A DNA stretch of 15,169 bases from Desulfobulbaceae bacterium (GTDB taxonomy: Bacteria; Desulfobacterota; Desulfobulbia; Desulfobulbales; DAOVSZ01): positions 1-15,169 of the forward strand of contig DAOVSZ010000028.1 in NCBI GenBank assembly GCA_030627725.1, in the 5' to 3' direction. Position 1 is the stretch's first letter. Every line of letters starts with the position of its first letter. Below the pieces are notes generated by a model. That model was not told where the DNA came from. It saw nothing but the letters and a program-made list of their open reading frames with translations, and did no database searches. The position numbers and the translations under genes were made by a program. Positions 13,954-15,169 of the stretch are shown here, piece by piece.

Positions 13954-15169
13954 TCATTGTTGGCCTGTGAGCTTTTTCAGCACCTCACTTAATTCCCCGA
14001 GCATCATGGGCTTGACAAGAACTTCGCAAAATCCGTATTTTTGATATTCCGAAAGTATTGGGTCATTGGAATAGCCGCTGCTGACAATCGCCTTGATTTC
14101 TGGGTTTATTGCAAGGAGTTTTTCAATCGTTTCCCTGCCTCCCATTCCTCCGGGAATAGTGAGATCAAGAATAACCGCATCATACGGTTTTCCCGCTTCG
14201 CTTGATTGTTGGTAGAGTTTAATTGCTTCCACGCCGTTTCTTGCCGTTTCAACTTCATATCCTAACGTTGTCAGCATTGAAGATGTGACATTTCTTACCA
14301 TATCCTCATCATCCATGACGAGAATTTTTCCACTTCCTGAACCGGAAATTTTCTGTTGTGGTGTGTCTTGTTCTATCTCCTGTTGTTTCAGAGAAGCCGG
14401 GAGGTACATAGAAAAGCTCGTACCAACACCCGGCGCCGAATCAACGGTAATAATACCGTTATGCTGCTTTAGTATTGAGAAGGCGCTTGCCAGTCCAAGC
14501 CCTTTCCCTGCCTGTTTGGTAGTGAAGTACGGATCAAAAATCTTTTCGATATAGGTCCCGGGTATACCTATTCCCTGGTCCCTGAAGGTGACTTTTACAT
14601 ATTTGCCGGCTGCAAGGGGCAGGGCATCATCCTCATTAACAGTAATATTTTCCGCCGTCACCCAGAGACGCCCCCCTCCCGGCATGGCCTGGTCGGCATT
14701 TATTATGATATTATTGATGACCTGGTTTATCTGGCCTGGGTCAATATCAACCGACCAGAGGTCATCCGGCAGGGCAAGTTCACGCTGAACATTGGAACCG
14801 CTGAGAATAAAACCGGACGATTCCTCTATCAGCTTTTTCAGAGAGGCGTTTTTTTTGACCGGCGCCCCGCCTTTTGAAAAAGTGATAAGCTGGCCGGTCA
14901 ATTCTTTTGCACGATAGCAGGCTGTTTCCGCATCATTGAGACACGTGGCGACCTTTTCCGGGTCATCTTGTACTATTTGGGCAATATTGATATTTCCAAG
15001 GATACCGGTCAAAATATTATTGAAGTCATGGGCAATGCCCCCTGCAAGCAGGCCTATAGACTCAATGTTTCGCATCTGCCTCAACTCTTCTTCCATCTTC
15101 TGGCTCACTGTTATGTCCCGAAAAACAAGGACCACACCGATTATTTCGCCGGTATCCCGACGAATGGGG
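13954..15169 (-). CDS. Hybrid histidine kinase with PAS and receiver domains (5' end cut by window edge)
   Basis: The frame is open through the right edge, so the GTG at 15135 is internal and not the start. The 404 visible residues begin in the last strands of a PAS domain (PIRRDTGEIIGVVLVFRDIT). A HisKA-type helix follows with GGIAHDFNN (phosphoacceptor His near visible residue 47), then an HATPase_c domain with the N box INQVINNIIINADQAM, DQGIGIP and GKGLGLA. The C-terminal receiver (about 280-400) has the acidic pair in VMDDED, the phosphoacceptor Asp in VILDLTIPGG (near 335) and Lys in LVKPM. All catalytic residues seen are intact, so a phosphorelay protein is inferred. The output partner is not in the window; the signal depends on the missing N-terminus. 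It ends before the shared terminator at 13847-13910. Confidence 0.92.
   Translation of the reverse strand, partial: PIRRDTGEIIGVVLVFRDITVSQKMEEELRQMRNIESIGLLAGGIAHDFNNILTGILGNINIAQIVQDDPEKVATCLNDAETACYRAKELTGQLITFSKGGAPVKKNASLKKLIEESSGFILSGSNVQRELALPDDLWSVDIDPGQINQVINNIIINADQAMPGGGRLWVTAENITVNEDDALPLAAGKYVKVTFRDQGIGIPGTYIEKIFDPYFTTKQAGKGLGLASAFSILKQHNGIITVDSAPGVGTSFSMYLPASLKQQEIEQDTPQQKISGSGSGKILVMDDEDMVRNVTSSMLTTLGYEVETARNGVEAIKLYQQSSEAGKPYDAVILDLTIPGGMGGRETIEKLLAINPEIKAIVSSGYSNDPILSEYQKYGFCEVLVKPMMLGELSEVLKKLTGQQ

Overview
The window looks like chromosomal DNA from an anaerobic Gram-negative bacterium. The likeliest group is Desulfobacterota (Desulfobulbales-like), inferred from gene content only: two large membrane-anchored multiheme c-type cytochromes each paired with a diheme-type cytochrome b, a DUF748/AsmA-like envelope protein, PAS-based signalling proteins and a MORN lipoprotein. 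No rRNA, tRNA, CRISPR array or complete transposase gene was seen.

Layout. (1) 1-1306, minus: a membrane-bound PAS/HD-GYP protein cut by the left edge. (2) 1307-1884: a 578-base gap holding two copies of a miniature inverted-repeat element. (3) 1885-2538, plus: a MORN-repeat lipoprotein. (4) 2660-5518, minus: a 19-heme cytochrome c followed by a cytochrome b. (5) 5519-6093: an intergenic region with a third element copy, a perfect palindrome and a strong terminator. (6) 6094-7840, minus: a 7-heme cytochrome carrying an EF-hand loop, followed by a second cytochrome b. (7) 8060-8392, plus: a small membrane protein whose soluble part resembles ribosome modulation factor. (8) 8453-12649, minus: a 1205-residue DUF748 protein followed three bases later by a nitroreductase. 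(9) 12650-12973: a divergent gap with a fourth, collapsed element copy. (10) 12974-13824, plus: a PlsC-type acyltransferase and a 34-residue membrane microprotein. (11) 13847-13910: a bidirectional terminator. (12) 13954-15169, minus: a hybrid histidine kinase cut by the right edge.

How the genes fit together. The two cytochrome operons share one plan: an exported multiheme cytochrome c with a C-terminal membrane anchor, then a quinone-reactive-type cytochrome b. They probably move electrons between the quinone pool and periplasmic haems. Neither has a neighbouring Fe-S or molybdopterin subunit here. The DUF748 protein and PlsC are divergent and both concern the envelope. The HD-GYP protein and hybrid kinase are signalling proteins at the two edges.

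The most notable feature is the dispersed element. Four copies (180, 158, 153 and 62 bases) share GTAA-type terminal inverted repeats, a repeated internal third arm, conserved internal boxes and 8-base flanking duplications: two perfect, one 7/8, one 6/8. This fits a non-autonomous element mobilised by an IS66-like transposase. All four lie in intergenic DNA upstream of genes and point the same way relative to the gene they precede.
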